Numbered from the stretch's first letter, positions 53,743-62,336 are shown. The stretch is DNA of 64,000 nt from [Eubacterium] cellulosolvens LD2006 (GCF_000621585.1 NZ_KK211309.1:312244-376243), one strand, 5' to 3'. Notes: generated from the sequence alone by a model not told the origin. Numbers and translations: made by a program.

Positions 53743-53780
53743 AACGAAAGCTCATCCGCGATGGATGAGCTTTCGTTTAC
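53743..53780 (+). terminator. Intrinsic terminator between the convergent clusters
   Basis: The perfect 15-bp stem AACGAAAGCTCATCC / GGATGAGCTTTCGTT, loop of 5, is followed by TACCTCTTT. It would end rightward transcripts. The rest of 53571-53886 holds no convincing gene. Confidence 0.8.
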
Positions 53781-53886
53781 CTCTTTGTTTGAACTTTGTG
53801 ATTTCATAAGTTGTTGAGCATGAACGTATCACAAAAAGAGGGGGATAATGGTTTGAACTATATTCAATCTCCGAAAGCAGAAGAGG

Positions 53887-54156
53887 TTATTCCTCGGCCT
53901 GCTTGCGAGGTTCTGCGTTCTTTCCGCGGATACTTCCGAGGAGGCTGTTCTGGAGGCTTGCAACGGCGTGGTAGCCGGGTGCGAGAGACTGTTTGTTCTC
54001 AGTCTCGGCCTTGGATAATTCCTCGCGGAGAATGGATACCTGTTTGGGGGCGTCGATGGCGATACGTACACCGTCGGCTGCACATTCCACTACGGTAATC
54101 CGGATGTCATCATTGATCAGGATGCTTTCATTTTTCTTTCGTCTCAGTATCAGCAT
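53887..54156 (-). CDS. csrA: Carbon storage regulator CsrA
   Basis: 89 residues. MLILRRKKNESILINDDIRI, then VRIAIDAPKQVSILREEL is the CsrA RNA-binding signature. The tail past residue 60 is longer than usual (family about 60-75). CsrA blocks translation of flagellin mRNA in Firmicutes and is itself sequestered by FliW, encoded just upstream and overlapping by 29 bases. It is the last gene of the flgM-csrA cluster. Confidence 0.95.
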   Translation of the reverse strand: MLILRRKKNESILINDDIRITVVECAADGVRIAIDAPKQVSILREELSKAETENKQSLAPGYHAVASLQNSLLGSIRGKNAEPRKQAEE

Positions 54157-54616
54157 GCTCTGTATCCTCTCCTAAAATATTTGAAAAATCCGATAGTTTA
54201 TGCCTGAAATCATAATCGGAGCTGCTGAGAATCACCTGCATACCACGGCGAGTCTCAGGATTTACAACCAACGGGCATTTCAGGTTTACGGTATTGTCCA
54301 GATAGTTTTCGTGCAGAACACAGATAACGTAGAACGTCAGATCCTGCTCAGATTCCACCCCGAGATATTGAAGCTCTTCCGGTGTGAGATATGGCGTATA
54401 GTCAGGATCAAGAGCATAGGGATTGATAACAACAAAACCGATCGATGCTTCATCGACGGATTGCAGAACCAGAAGGGTGTTATCTTCCTCCTCGTTTAAG
54501 CAGAGCGGAATGTAATCATGTAAATCAGGGAATCCGAAGAGTCCGTCCGGATAATGCATGATGTCTTCTGGTTCATACTCAAGAGTACCATATTCTTTTG
54601 TTTCTAACGTCAACAT
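54128..54616 (-). CDS. fliW: Flagellar assembly factor FliW
   Basis: 162 residues from ATG at 54616 (AAGAGGT upstream). LTLETKEYGTLEYEPEDIMH, then PDGLFGFPDLHDYIPL and CPLVVNPETRRGMQVIL are typical FliW. FliW binds CsrA, and flagellin competes for it, so flagellin synthesis is matched to export. The overlap with csrA couples the pair. Confidence 0.95.
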   Translation of the reverse strand: MLTLETKEYGTLEYEPEDIMHYPDGLFGFPDLHDYIPLCLNEEEDNTLLVLQSVDEASIGFVVINPYALDPDYTPYLTPEELQYLGVESEQDLTFYVICVLHENYLDNTVNLKCPLVVNPETRRGMQVILSSSDYDFRHKLSDFSNILGEDTEHADTETKEK

Positions 54617-54651
54617 ACTTATACCTCTTATTTTCAAATTTTCAAATAGAT

Positions 54652-55902
54652 TTATTTTACGAAGTCAAAAAGAGAGGACTGCATAAGGTTGGAACCTACT
54701 TTCAATGCTGCCTGGTACGCGTACTGCTGTGAATACATCTTTGTAATTGCCTGATACTGGTCTACGCCGAGTTTGTCGTCATACTGCTTCTGCAAGGTGT
54801 CTTTTACAACGCCGAGTTTCGACTGCGTGTCTTCGAGGAATGCCTGTTTCATACCGAGCTCGCGGTAGCAGCTGCTGATACGCTGTTCGCACGCATCCCA
54901 TTTACCAATGACGTCGCCGATATCGCGGGTGTATTGATCTTTGATTTCCCGTTCGTCGGCTGTCTGTCTGCTCTTGGCATTGATCAGACGGGTACTTGTG
55001 ATGATCGCTTTTGAAGTGAGAGCAATGGGGGTCTGTTTCAACTGACGTGTAATTTCAGCTTTGGCTGCATCTTCGCCGCTGCTCTTTACCAGGGCTTTGA
55101 GACCGTCCGCGGAGAGATTTGTCAGCATATTCAGACCGCCGGTGAAGGTATCCGGAAGCGTTTCCCGGTTCTCCAGACTTCCGTATCCGAGGCTCATGCG
55201 ACCCTCTTCCTCCATGGCCCGGAGAATGTAATCCAGAGTCTGCTCGGAAGTCAGATCCTGTCTGTCGATAATGACGTCATCCGCATTCCTTGTCACACGC
55301 ACTCCGTCATATTCAAGTTGGATATCTCCGGTTGCCTGGTCGACGGTGTATTTCATCGACATGGTCGTGACGGTATCCGATTCTCCCGGGAACTTGTGTG
55401 AAAAGTTCAGGGTGTAGGAGGGATTGTCCGCATCGCCGTTCACGGTACCCGGATCGAGAGTGAACGGAACGGTTGTCGCGTCGTTTCCACCGAATACATA
55501 GAAGTTCTCATATGTGAAATTCAAAGTATTCGCAATGGACTGAAGACGCTGTTCAAAATCCTTTGTGTACGTCTCAATTGTTGTGTACTGACCGTTGGAA
55601 CTGTCGTTCTGCATCTTCAGCAGGTTTGTATTGATCGTGCGCATGTCCGTCTGAATCGCACGGGCGCCCGCTTCCTGCTGGTAGAGACGGTTCTTGACGT
55701 CAGAAATGATCGTATCCTTCGCGTCTGCATCGTTGTAAAGATTGTCCAGCTTCTTCCCGCTGTAGTAAGCGAGAGGATCTTCCTTCGCGGCCGAGTATTT
55801 ACGTCCGGTCTCAACCTGCTGCATTGTCGTGTTCAGGTCGGAATGTAGCTGCTGAACGGATTTCGCATATTCTTTGTAGTAGGTTGCACTTGTGATTCTC
55901 AT
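54652..55902 (-). CDS. flgL: Hook-filament junction protein FlgL
   Basis: 416 residues. N-terminal flagellin-like coil (RITSATYYKEYAKSVQQLHS) with RKYSAAKEDPLAYYSGKKLD, central variable domain (about 130-300), C-terminal coil (YQAITKMYSQQYAYQAALKV, then SLFDFVK). It joins hook to filament above FlgK. AAGGAG lies seven bases upstream. It is separated from flgK by a 330-base gap with its own SigD-like box, a repeat and a terminator. Confidence 0.93.
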   Translation of the reverse strand: MRITSATYYKEYAKSVQQLHSDLNTTMQQVETGRKYSAAKEDPLAYYSGKKLDNLYNDADAKDTIISDVKNRLYQQEAGARAIQTDMRTINTNLLKMQNDSSNGQYTTIETYTKDFEQRLQSIANTLNFTYENFYVFGGNDATTVPFTLDPGTVNGDADNPSYTLNFSHKFPGESDTVTTMSMKYTVDQATGDIQLEYDGVRVTRNADDVIIDRQDLTSEQTLDYILRAMEEEGRMSLGYGSLENRETLPDTFTGGLNMLTNLSADGLKALVKSSGEDAAKAEITRQLKQTPIALTSKAIITSTRLINAKSRQTADEREIKDQYTRDIGDVIGKWDACEQRISSCYRELGMKQAFLEDTQSKLGVVKDTLQKQYDDKLGVDQYQAITKMYSQQYAYQAALKVGSNLMQSSLFDFVK

Positions 55903-55961
55903 GGTAAAGCTCCTTATATCAAGACAAAACTGCCTGTATTGCTCTATTTGCTCTCATGATT

Positions 55962-55987
55962 ATATCGGCAGAAAACAATGTTTCCAT
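55962..55987 (-). promoter_or_regulatory. Candidate FliA/SigD-type promoter of flgL
   Basis: GCCGATAT on the minus strand (55969-55962), a perfect SigD -10 box. The -35 region at 14 bases (ATGG) is poor. Confidence 0.45.
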
Positions 55988-56011
55988 AAGTGTTTATGAC
56001 TTGGACAGAAC

Positions 56012-56178
56012 AAAGTCCGCAAGCGGACTTCGACTCCCCCATCCCCTCACTCCTGAGGGGAGCGTAGTGGACGAAAGGCGCGCGAGCAGAATCGCGTAAG
56101 CGATCTTCTTATCTGCGAGCTGCGCATGTAAGCGGAGCGTTTTGTGTTATAGAAATTCCGGAGGAATTTCCTATAACA
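56012..56178. repeat. Full copy of the interspersed palindromic repeat
   Basis: It runs from AAAGTCCGCAAGCGGACTT (itself a hairpin) through CTCCCCCATCCCCTCACTCC, CGCGCGAGCAGAATCGCG, ATCTGCGAGCTGCGCATG and GCGGAGCG to a long palindrome, TTTTGTGTTATAGAAATTCC against GGAATTTCCTATAACAT. Opposite orientation to the copy at 47713-47872. It sits between flgL and flgK and abuts the flgK terminator. Confidence 0.85.
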
Positions 56179-56211
56179 TAAAAAAGGACTATCCTGCCCG
56201 ATAGTCCTTTT
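56179..56211 (-). terminator. Intrinsic terminator of flgK
   Basis: AAAAGGACTATC (56182-56193) / GATAGTCCTTTT (56200-56211), loop CTGCCC, with a T-rich tract on the minus strand that runs straight into the repeat. Confidence 0.85.
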
Positions 56212-56232
56212 GAAAATAACACGATCCGGTGC

Positions 56233-58236
56233 TTATGACTTGATGTTCAGCAGGGTCTGGAGCGTCTCGTCGATGGTTGTCATTAGGCGGGCCGCGGCGT
56301 TGTAGGAGGTGACGTAGCTCATCATATTCGCAGCCTCTTCATCCAGACTGACGCCGGAAATCTGATCCTTTGCAGTAGAGATGCCGTCGAGAATAACCTC
56401 GTTGGATTTGAGGGAATTTTCGTTGTTGTATGCGTCGTTGGCCAGATAGGTTGAGATGCTGTTCATCTCATTGGAGTAGGATTTATATCCGATCGCAGCG
56501 TGTGTCGCCTCCATGGACTGCAGCATGTTGAGTGCGGTATCGGTACTGCTGTTTCCTTCATCCGGATCTCCGAAGGTACCGATATGTGTCGTACCGTTGA
56601 TCCAGCTCTTGGAGATACTGATGTTCGCGGCAGTGATATTGCTTGCAGTCTGCGCGTCGGCCGCGTTGCTTGCTCCCGAATTAACGAGAAGCAGGAAATC
56701 CTTGTTTGTAAAAGTGGAAGTATTATAAGTGCCTTTGGAGAGCTCGGTCAGCTGATCGGCGGTAAGAAGTTTGCCGTCTACAATCGTGCCGTCTGTGAGC
56801 GTTATGCCGGAGGCATAGGTATCATTCACACCCATCTGGTTGAAGCGGTTCATATCCAGAGCAAATGTATTGGCCAGGATATCGAGCCGGTTCATGTAGT
56901 AATCGTAGCTGCGGTATATGCTGTCATTGTTCAGACTGCTTGTACTGTCACAGAGCATATCGAGACTGGCCTGAACAGATCCGCCGGACAGACGGACAGT
57001 GGAAAAATCAGTGATGTTGCCGCTGCTGTCTTTCTCTACATGGTTGTCCGTCATAATGGATTTACCGGTTGTCTGTCCTGTCGCTGCATTCATGTTGGAG
57101 TCGGTTGTAGGGTTACCGCTGGAATCGGTGTTCACAACGTAGCTGTCGGCCTGATTGAATCGAAGCTGTACCTGCTGCACTTCGCCGGTAGTTGCATTTC
57201 TTTTTCCGGTATAGGTGGCGTTGGCGACTCTGTTGCCGTACTCATCATAAGCTTTCACACCATCGACGAAAATGTCCACCGAACCGTAGTTCTTGACTTT
57301 GGTTCCGTCTTCCAGACGTGTGTCGGAGCCGTTGACCAGAGTGATGCGTTCGGTCATCGGATTCTTTCCGTTGGCGTCTGTTTTTGTGTATACAAGATCG
57401 ATCTTCAGATCCTCCGGGAAACCGGATTTTCCGGTCGGGTTGCCGTAACTGTCGTAATTCAGTCCGTGGTCGCGGATCACGGTAGTACCGGAACTGTCCT
57501 TTGTCTCATATTTTTCTGTGAAATAGCTGACTTCAATCGGAATCAGCTTGGAGAGCTCGTCGATGGCGAGGTTCCGCTGATCCTGAAGCTCCAGAGCGGG
57601 ATTTCCAAGCATCTGGTTCTTCTTGATATCGATGTTCAGTTCGCCGATTTGCGACAGGAGCTGGTTGATCTTGTCGGCATATCCGTTCTCGGAACTGCCC
57701 GCCCCGTCGATATTGGCGTATTCACTCTTCATGGAGGTCTCGATATTCAGAGCCGCCTGATTGAAGAGGTTGGCAGTTGCCTGCATACGCGAGCGAAGCT
57801 CACCTTCGTAGACAGGATCGTTTACCTTGGAAGGATCCTGCATCTCGGTGAGCGCTTTCTGAACCTTATCAAAGGATGCGTGAATACCGTCCTGCTTTGT
57901 CTCGTCGAGCATGCCGGACAGAGCATCCAGGGAAGCGGAGATGGTCTCGTTGTAACCGAGCTTCGCGTTCTGGGTGCGGTATTGTGTGTCAAGAAACTGA
58001 TCCCGGAGCTGAGCCATTCGGTCGATCGAGACACCGAAACCAACGTTGACATCATTCTCATTCAGATAAAAACTTGTAGGATTCTCATAGTTCAGACTGG
58101 AAGTCTTGATTTCCTGACGGGTATAACCCTCCGTGGTCATATTTGCCAGGTTCTGTCCGGTAACATCCAGCTTCTTTGAATTCGCGCGGAGCGAAGACAG
58201 TGCCGTAGTAAAACCGGCGAAAGTAGCTCGGATCAT
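56233..58236 (-). CDS. flgK: Hook-filament junction protein FlgK
   Basis: 667 residues. It starts with the rod/hook-type coil (LRANSKKLDVTGQNLANMTT, then EGYTRQ) and ends with VSLDEEAANMMSYVTSYNAA and an ARLMTTIDETLQTLLNIKS coil, both FlgK marks. A large Asn/Thr/Asp-rich middle domain (about 230-480) is variable. It joins hook to FlgL. GGGAGG lies eight bases upstream; the gene follows flgN by 14 bases. Confidence 0.95.
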   Translation of the reverse strand: MIRATFAGFTTALSSLRANSKKLDVTGQNLANMTTEGYTRQEIKTSSLNYENPTSFYLNENDVNVGFGVSIDRMAQLRDQFLDTQYRTQNAKLGYNETISASLDALSGMLDETKQDGIHASFDKVQKALTEMQDPSKVNDPVYEGELRSRMQATANLFNQAALNIETSMKSEYANIDGAGSSENGYADKINQLLSQIGELNIDIKKNQMLGNPALELQDQRNLAIDELSKLIPIEVSYFTEKYETKDSSGTTVIRDHGLNYDSYGNPTGKSGFPEDLKIDLVYTKTDANGKNPMTERITLVNGSDTRLEDGTKVKNYGSVDIFVDGVKAYDEYGNRVANATYTGKRNATTGEVQQVQLRFNQADSYVVNTDSSGNPTTDSNMNAATGQTTGKSIMTDNHVEKDSSGNITDFSTVRLSGGSVQASLDMLCDSTSSLNNDSIYRSYDYYMNRLDILANTFALDMNRFNQMGVNDTYASGITLTDGTIVDGKLLTADQLTELSKGTYNTSTFTNKDFLLLVNSGASNAADAQTASNITAANISISKSWINGTTHIGTFGDPDEGNSSTDTALNMLQSMEATHAAIGYKSYSNEMNSISTYLANDAYNNENSLKSNEVILDGISTAKDQISGVSLDEEAANMMSYVTSYNAAARLMTTIDETLQTLLNIKS

Positions 58237-58250
58237 GTCGTTTACCTCCC

Positions 58251-58688
58251 TTAGGCAAGTGTGTCGTGAAAGGCCACAGGCTTCTGCGGGAGATCCTGCA
58301 GCGCGATGTTTACATCAAGAAGGCGGATCTTCATAATGCGATCCGCGTTGTCATGAGATTCCTGGAATAATTTCAGCTCACGGATCAGCTCCGAAAGAAC
58401 CGGTTGCAGGCGATCGCTCTGAGCCTCATCACATTCGGAGATGATATCCGTAAGCCCAAGGCCTTCGATCCCGAGTTCCTTCTCGCACTGCGAGCGCTTC
58501 AGATCGAGGCCGCGGAAATGAAGCAGTTCCGGCTGCGCGTGCTTGACGATCTCATCCAACTGTTCGGGATGATTCGTGGAAGCTGCTTCGGTCATATGGT
58601 CTTCTGTTGCACGAAGCTTGCGGAGGGACACCGCAAGATCGGTCATGGTGCTGAGGTAGGTTTTGAATGCTTCCGGGTTGTTATTCAT
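58251..58688 (-). CDS. flgN: FlgN-type export chaperone for FlgK/FlgL
   Basis: 145 residues, helical, with a FlgN-like pattern (YLSTMTDLAVSLRKLRATED, then ELLHFRGLDLKRSQCEKELG). The call rests on position between flgM and flgK plus this helix pattern, since FlgN is poorly conserved. AAGGAG is eight bases before the ATG. A terminator hairpin just upstream separates it from flgM. Confidence 0.8.
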   Translation of the reverse strand: MNNNPEAFKTYLSTMTDLAVSLRKLRATEDHMTEAASTNHPEQLDEIVKHAQPELLHFRGLDLKRSQCEKELGIEGLGLTDIISECDEAQSDRLQPVLSELIRELKLFQESHDNADRIMKIRLLDVNIALQDLPQKPVAFHDTLA

Positions 58689-58702
58689 AAAGTAATCTCC
58701 TT

Positions 58703-58737
58703 AAAAACAAACAACGCCCTGCGAGGAGGCGTTGTTT
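58703..58737 (-). terminator. Terminator/attenuator between flgM and flgN
   Basis: The 10-bp arms AAACAACGCC (58709-58718) and GGCGTTGTTT (58728-58737) are followed on the minus strand by GTTTTTAA. Only 15 bases separate its T tract from the flgN start, so flgN-flgK need read-through or another promoter. Confidence 0.75.
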
Positions 58738-58758
58738 AGGCGTGATCAGCGAGAAAAA

Positions 58759-59085
58759 TTACTTTTTGTAACCAAGCATATGTTCAGCGATCCGCGTAGA
58801 ATCTACGTGATACTCGCCTGTTTGAACTTTCTGACGAATTTCTGCAACCTTATCGGAGCTGACGCCCTGCTTTACAGCTGCGGCAGTTTTCTTTGCGAGA
58901 ATTGCGGCAAAACTCTTGTCATCCGGAATTGTCTCTTTATTCGAGATGCTGACCTTGTCGTAATACGTCGAGGTCTTTGCCGCGTCGGTTGTCTGTGCGG
59001 AATTCGCAGCGTGTTTCGTCTCGAAACTGTGCTGGAAAGTCTGCACGGAATGAATTCGTTCGTTCGGGTTAAAGCTGATACTCAT
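58759..59085 (-). CDS. flgM: Anti-sigma-28 factor FlgM
   Basis: 108 residues from ATG at 59085, which follows AAGGAGG by four bases. The C-terminal part has the conserved FlgM segment (VAEIRQKVQTGEYHVDSTRI, then AEHML). FlgM holds FliA until the hook is finished and it is exported. First gene of the leftward flgM-flgN-flgK-flgL-fliW-csrA cluster. Confidence 0.92.
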   Translation of the reverse strand: MSISFNPNERIHSVQTFQHSFETKHAANSAQTTDAAKTSTYYDKVSISNKETIPDDKSFAAILAKKTAAAVKQGVSSDKVAEIRQKVQTGEYHVDSTRIAEHMLGYKK

Positions 59086-59296
59086 AGGCCCTCCTTGGTG
59101 TTGCAAGTTACTTTTGGTATGACTTGTGATGCCTGTGATTCTATAAATCGTATAAATTCTGTTTCGTGAAAATGGTGTATAATCTATAATATCTATAAAA
59201 TCTCAGGGGAATTAACTTCAAGTTGCAAAGATAATCGTCCCTGAATCTATCTGTTGAGCAATTTCCTGAAGTGTTATATGTTTCAATTCATCTGTA

Positions 59297-59322
59297 TTAT
59301 CGGCCAATCGTGGCCGGATATA
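59297..59322 (-). promoter_or_regulatory. Candidate FliA/SigD-type promoter of flgM
   Basis: GCCGATAA on the minus strand (59304-59297), an exact sigma-28 -10 box, with TATA at 14 bases upstream. It overlaps a CGGCCA/TGGCCG hairpin. The leader would be about 200 bases. Confidence 0.4.
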
Positions 59323-59467
59323 AAGTTTTTTTTGAAAAAGTTGTAATAGTATGAAGAAATCATACTGATGAACTTATAGTCATGTCCTATAGGTCGATAT
59401 TGTCCATATAGGATTCTGGGACGGGGACAGTATGCCCGTATATTATGTCATATGGATGGGAGAACAA

Positions 59468-60886
59468 ATGGCTAATATATTACAGGTGACATCGACAGAA
59501 GTAAGCGCCGGTAATAACCCGGCGATCCGGCCTGGGGTTGGTGGTGGAACACAGGTCGGAGGACCTGGCCGGGTCAAGGGCGGCGGACAGCTTCCGAATG
59601 CCGGTGAAGCGGGCTTAACGAAGGAGGAACTGACCGGACAGGTCGCGGATTTCGAGAGCAACTATGTCGCGTTTATCCAGAAGATGCAGGGCAGCAACCA
59701 GCTCGCGCAGCAGTTGGGAGAACTGCTGTTTCGGGACGGAGAGGCGTTGCTCAAGTCCGGGGACGCGGAACTTTCCGCGGCGATTCAGGAACTTTACGCG
59801 ACCATCACGATGGAGGATCCGGAGCAGCTCCTGAATTACCTGCAGTCGCAGGCCGGCGGTCAGATGAAGTATACGGGAGAGTTTTTTGACGGACTCCGGC
59901 AGATTCTCGGGAGCAGGATTTCCGAGAACTACCAGAACGCGATTCTTTCCTTTATAAAGAGCTACAACAGTTACTCCGCGGGTACGCACCTGCTGAACCA
60001 GATGAAGACACTGGGACAGGATGCGACCACCCTCATGATGAAGTCTTACCGGGGAGAGTTCGAAGAGATGCTCGGCAAGATCAACTGGGAGGCGACGAAC
60101 GGAGATACCGAGGAGAATACACAGGTTCTGAACAACGAGATTATCCCTTTCCTCTCGAAATACGTGGCGAAGACGCATGATTTCGGGGCGATCCGGAAGG
60201 CTGCCGTTATGTTCACGCTCTATGCGATCAAGTATGAAGAGGGCAGCGAAAAGGAGATGGTCGAGGCGTTCCGGAAGATGAGCCGGAACGGTGACTTCCG
60301 CATGATGTTTGAGGGAGATCCGGAGCTTGAGCTGGTGGACAAGCTCGCCCAGCTGAAATCGCAGGTGCAGACGAATGCTTTTTCCGATCAGTTTTCGGAT
60401 CTTCTGCTCAAGGGGACGCAGGGAAAGACCGGAACCGAGAGCATCGACCGGTACTATCAGGTACTGAACAGCCTTCTCATGAATGAGAGCGTATACATGC
60501 CGATCCTTCACATGCTCATCCCGTTCCGCTATCAGAACAAGAACGTGATGTCGGAGATGTGGGTGGATCCGGATGCGGATAAGAAGAATGAGAATACAAC
60601 CGGAACGGCGAAGAAGGTGAAGCTGTTCCTGAAATTCAATATAGAGTCGCTCGGCGGTTTTGACCTCATCGCCCAGCTGAAGAACAAGAATATCGATATG
60701 CAGCTCTTTGTTCCGGATACGGTCAGGGAAAATCCGAAGAAGATCGAGACGGCTGTGAAGGACATCATGAAGAGGAACGGTCTGAACGCTAATGTGACGA
60801 CGGCGCCGAAGGTTCGTGAGATCGGCGTGCAGGAAGTCTTTCCGGAAATCAGGGAGAGCGAAAGGGGTATCAATGTCAGAGTTTGA
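59468..60886 (+). CDS. FliK-like (YlqG-type) flagellar locus protein
   Basis: 472 residues from ATG at 59468 (GGGAG five bases upstream; an earlier ATG at 59432 lacks a site). The start is Gly/Pro/Val-rich and disordered (about 1-50), followed by a long helical middle. The C-terminal part (about 380-460), with VKLFLKFNIESLGGFDLIAQ and a following VRENPKKIETAVKDIMKRNG, resembles the Flg_hook domain of FliK. It overlaps the next gene, an FlhB C-domain paralogue, by 14 bases. In Bacillus subtilis ylqG-ylqH form an equivalent pair. Role unproven. Confidence 0.65.
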   Translation: MANILQVTSTEVSAGNNPAIRPGVGGGTQVGGPGRVKGGGQLPNAGEAGLTKEELTGQVADFESNYVAFIQKMQGSNQLAQQLGELLFRDGEALLKSGDAELSAAIQELYATITMEDPEQLLNYLQSQAGGQMKYTGEFFDGLRQILGSRISENYQNAILSFIKSYNSYSAGTHLLNQMKTLGQDATTLMMKSYRGEFEEMLGKINWEATNGDTEENTQVLNNEIIPFLSKYVAKTHDFGAIRKAAVMFTLYAIKYEEGSEKEMVEAFRKMSRNGDFRMMFEGDPELELVDKLAQLKSQVQTNAFSDQFSDLLLKGTQGKTGTESIDRYYQVLNSLLMNESVYMPILHMLIPFRYQNKNVMSEMWVDPDADKKNENTTGTAKKVKLFLKFNIESLGGFDLIAQLKNKNIDMQLFVPDTVRENPKKIETAVKDIMKRNGLNANVTTAPKVREIGVQEVFPEIRESERGINVRV

Positions 60887-61205
60887 GAAACTGATGCAGC
60901 AGAAGGCAGCGGCACTCCGATATGACCCCGAGAAGAACGGGGCTCCCGTAGTGGTTGCTTCCGGAATGGGATATATGGCGGAGAAGATTACCGAGACCGC
61001 GATGAAAGCGGGCATTCCGGTCTATGAAGACGATTCGCTCGCATCCCTGCTCACGCAGCTTCAGCTCGGAAAAGAAATCCCGGAGGAACTCTATCAGGCG
61101 ATCGTTGAGATTTATGTCTATTTCCTGGGGTTTACAGGAGAGTCGAAAAGCGAAGAGAAAAAAGGCGACGACAAGAAGAGCGACGAGAAAAAGAAAGAAG
61201 AGTAA
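60873..61205 (+). CDS. FlhB C-terminal-domain paralogue (YlqH/FhlB-type)
   Basis: 110 residues from ATG at 60873 (AAAGGGG upstream). YDPEKNGAPVVVASGMGYMA with a following IPEELYQAIVEIYVYF aligns with the cytoplasmic C domain of FlhB at 39830 (YDPERAEAPVVLAKGLDSVA), but membrane helices and the NPTH cleavage site are absent. The last 25 residues are a Lys/Glu/Asp tail. Such proteins can stand in for the cleaved FlhB C fragment during substrate switching. Confidence 0.88.
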   Translation: MSEFEKLMQQKAAALRYDPEKNGAPVVVASGMGYMAEKITETAMKAGIPVYEDDSLASLLTQLQLGKEIPEELYQAIVEIYVYFLGFTGESKSEEKKGDDKKSDEKKKEE

Positions 61206-61277
61206 CCGGACGTACATTGTCGGGAGCACGAGATCCCGAACGACTGCGATCATAGCGATCATAGGAGGATGGAAACT

Positions 61278-62255
61278 TTGGGCAGAGTAGGTGATGTTAC
61301 AGAGTCGTATTTGACAGACCTTCGCAGTAACACCGGTATCCGTCAGACAAGGGCGACGGGAAATTCCGTTTTTGATAATGCACTCAAGGTGGCACAGATC
61401 GAGAATCTGAAGGAGAGAAGAAGCGAACTTGCCGCCAGAAGAGCGGCAGAGGAAGAGGCGAGAGTCGCGGCGGAAGAGGCAAAAGCCCGGGAAGAAGCGA
61501 AAACCCGGGAAGATGTGACGGCGGAGGCCATGAATTTTTCCTCACCGGTGAACGCATTGTGGACACTGGCGCAGAACGGCGGTGTGGGCAATCTGTTTAA
61601 TATGATCGGTTCCTCCCTCGGAAGCGTGAACAATTCTTCGTCAGGGGATGAGTATTACAGCGGAAACGAACAGATGGAGCAGTACTTCCGGAAGGCTTCC
61701 CAGACCTACGGACTTTCGACAAAGTTCTTGAAAGCGGTTGCGAAGCACGAGTCGAATTTCCGCCCCGACGCGGTTTCCTATGCGGGAGCGGTCGGCGTGA
61801 TGCAGCTGATGCCGGGAACGGCGGCGTCTCTGGGCGTCTCGGATTCCTACAATGCCGAACAGAATATTATGGGAGGCGCGAAGCTGCTCAAGCAGTTGCT
61901 TGAGAAATATAACGGTGACCTTGATCTAACCCTGGCGGCATACAATGCAGGTGAGGGAAATGTGGCCAAGTACGGTGGCGTTCCGTCATTCGCTCAGGTA
62001 TATGTGGATGGAGTCAAGGAGAAGCTGAGGGAACAGGGATCCTCCGAGAATGATATTTATAATACGTCAGACGCGTACGTTCAGAATATAAATGCCAATA
62101 TGAACCCCACCTTCGGGATGCGGACGGCATCCGGATACGGGGTGTATCCATCTGTTGACAACAGTAATTACCGGAACATCGTTGAGATGTTGAGGATGCA
62201 ATTGTTGATGAACAGTACTTCCGATCTTGGAACTATGGATTTTCATTCGACATAA
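61278..62255 (+). CDS. Lytic transglycosylase (SLT domain) without signal peptide
   Basis: About 325 residues. AGGAGG at 61263-61268 touches an ATG at 61269, so the TTG at 61278, nine bases away, is the better start. Residues 35-80 form an Arg/Glu/Ala coiled coil. The SLT domain (about 135-240) has the catalytic Glu in AVAKHESNFRPDAVSYAG, then AVGVMQLMPGTAASLGV and LAAYNAGEGNVAKYGG. No signal peptide or membrane helix is visible. A FlgJ-like wall-cutting role, exported by the flagellar system itself, fits the locus. Confidence 0.85.
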   Translation: MGRVGDVTESYLTDLRSNTGIRQTRATGNSVFDNALKVAQIENLKERRSELAARRAAEEEARVAAEEAKAREEAKTREDVTAEAMNFSSPVNALWTLAQNGGVGNLFNMIGSSLGSVNNSSSGDEYYSGNEQMEQYFRKASQTYGLSTKFLKAVAKHESNFRPDAVSYAGAVGVMQLMPGTAASLGVSDSYNAEQNIMGGAKLLKQLLEKYNGDLDLTLAAYNAGEGNVAKYGGVPSFAQVYVDGVKEKLREQGSSENDIYNTSDAYVQNINANMNPTFGMRTASGYGVYPSVDNSNYRNIVEMLRMQLLMNSTSDLGTMDFHST

Positions 62256-62336
62256 GACTTATTCTGAGAGGGCTGCTGCGGACACGAGACATACGAATAG
62301 TCGCCTCAATTCTTACATATGTGAGGGAGTTACACT

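Noticed and set aside
53811-54098. Open frame starting like the fliD N-terminus (ATGAACGTATCA)
   Set aside because: Only 12 bases are shared with fliD, and the frame is antisense to csrA.
56500-58179. A 559-codon open frame antisense to flgK
   Set aside because: It lies entirely within flgK, which has clear family motifs; no independent signal.
59615-61015. A 466-codon open frame antisense to the FliK-like gene
   Set aside because: The opposite strand has ribosome sites, overlapping starts and a recognisable FlhB-type neighbour; this one has none.
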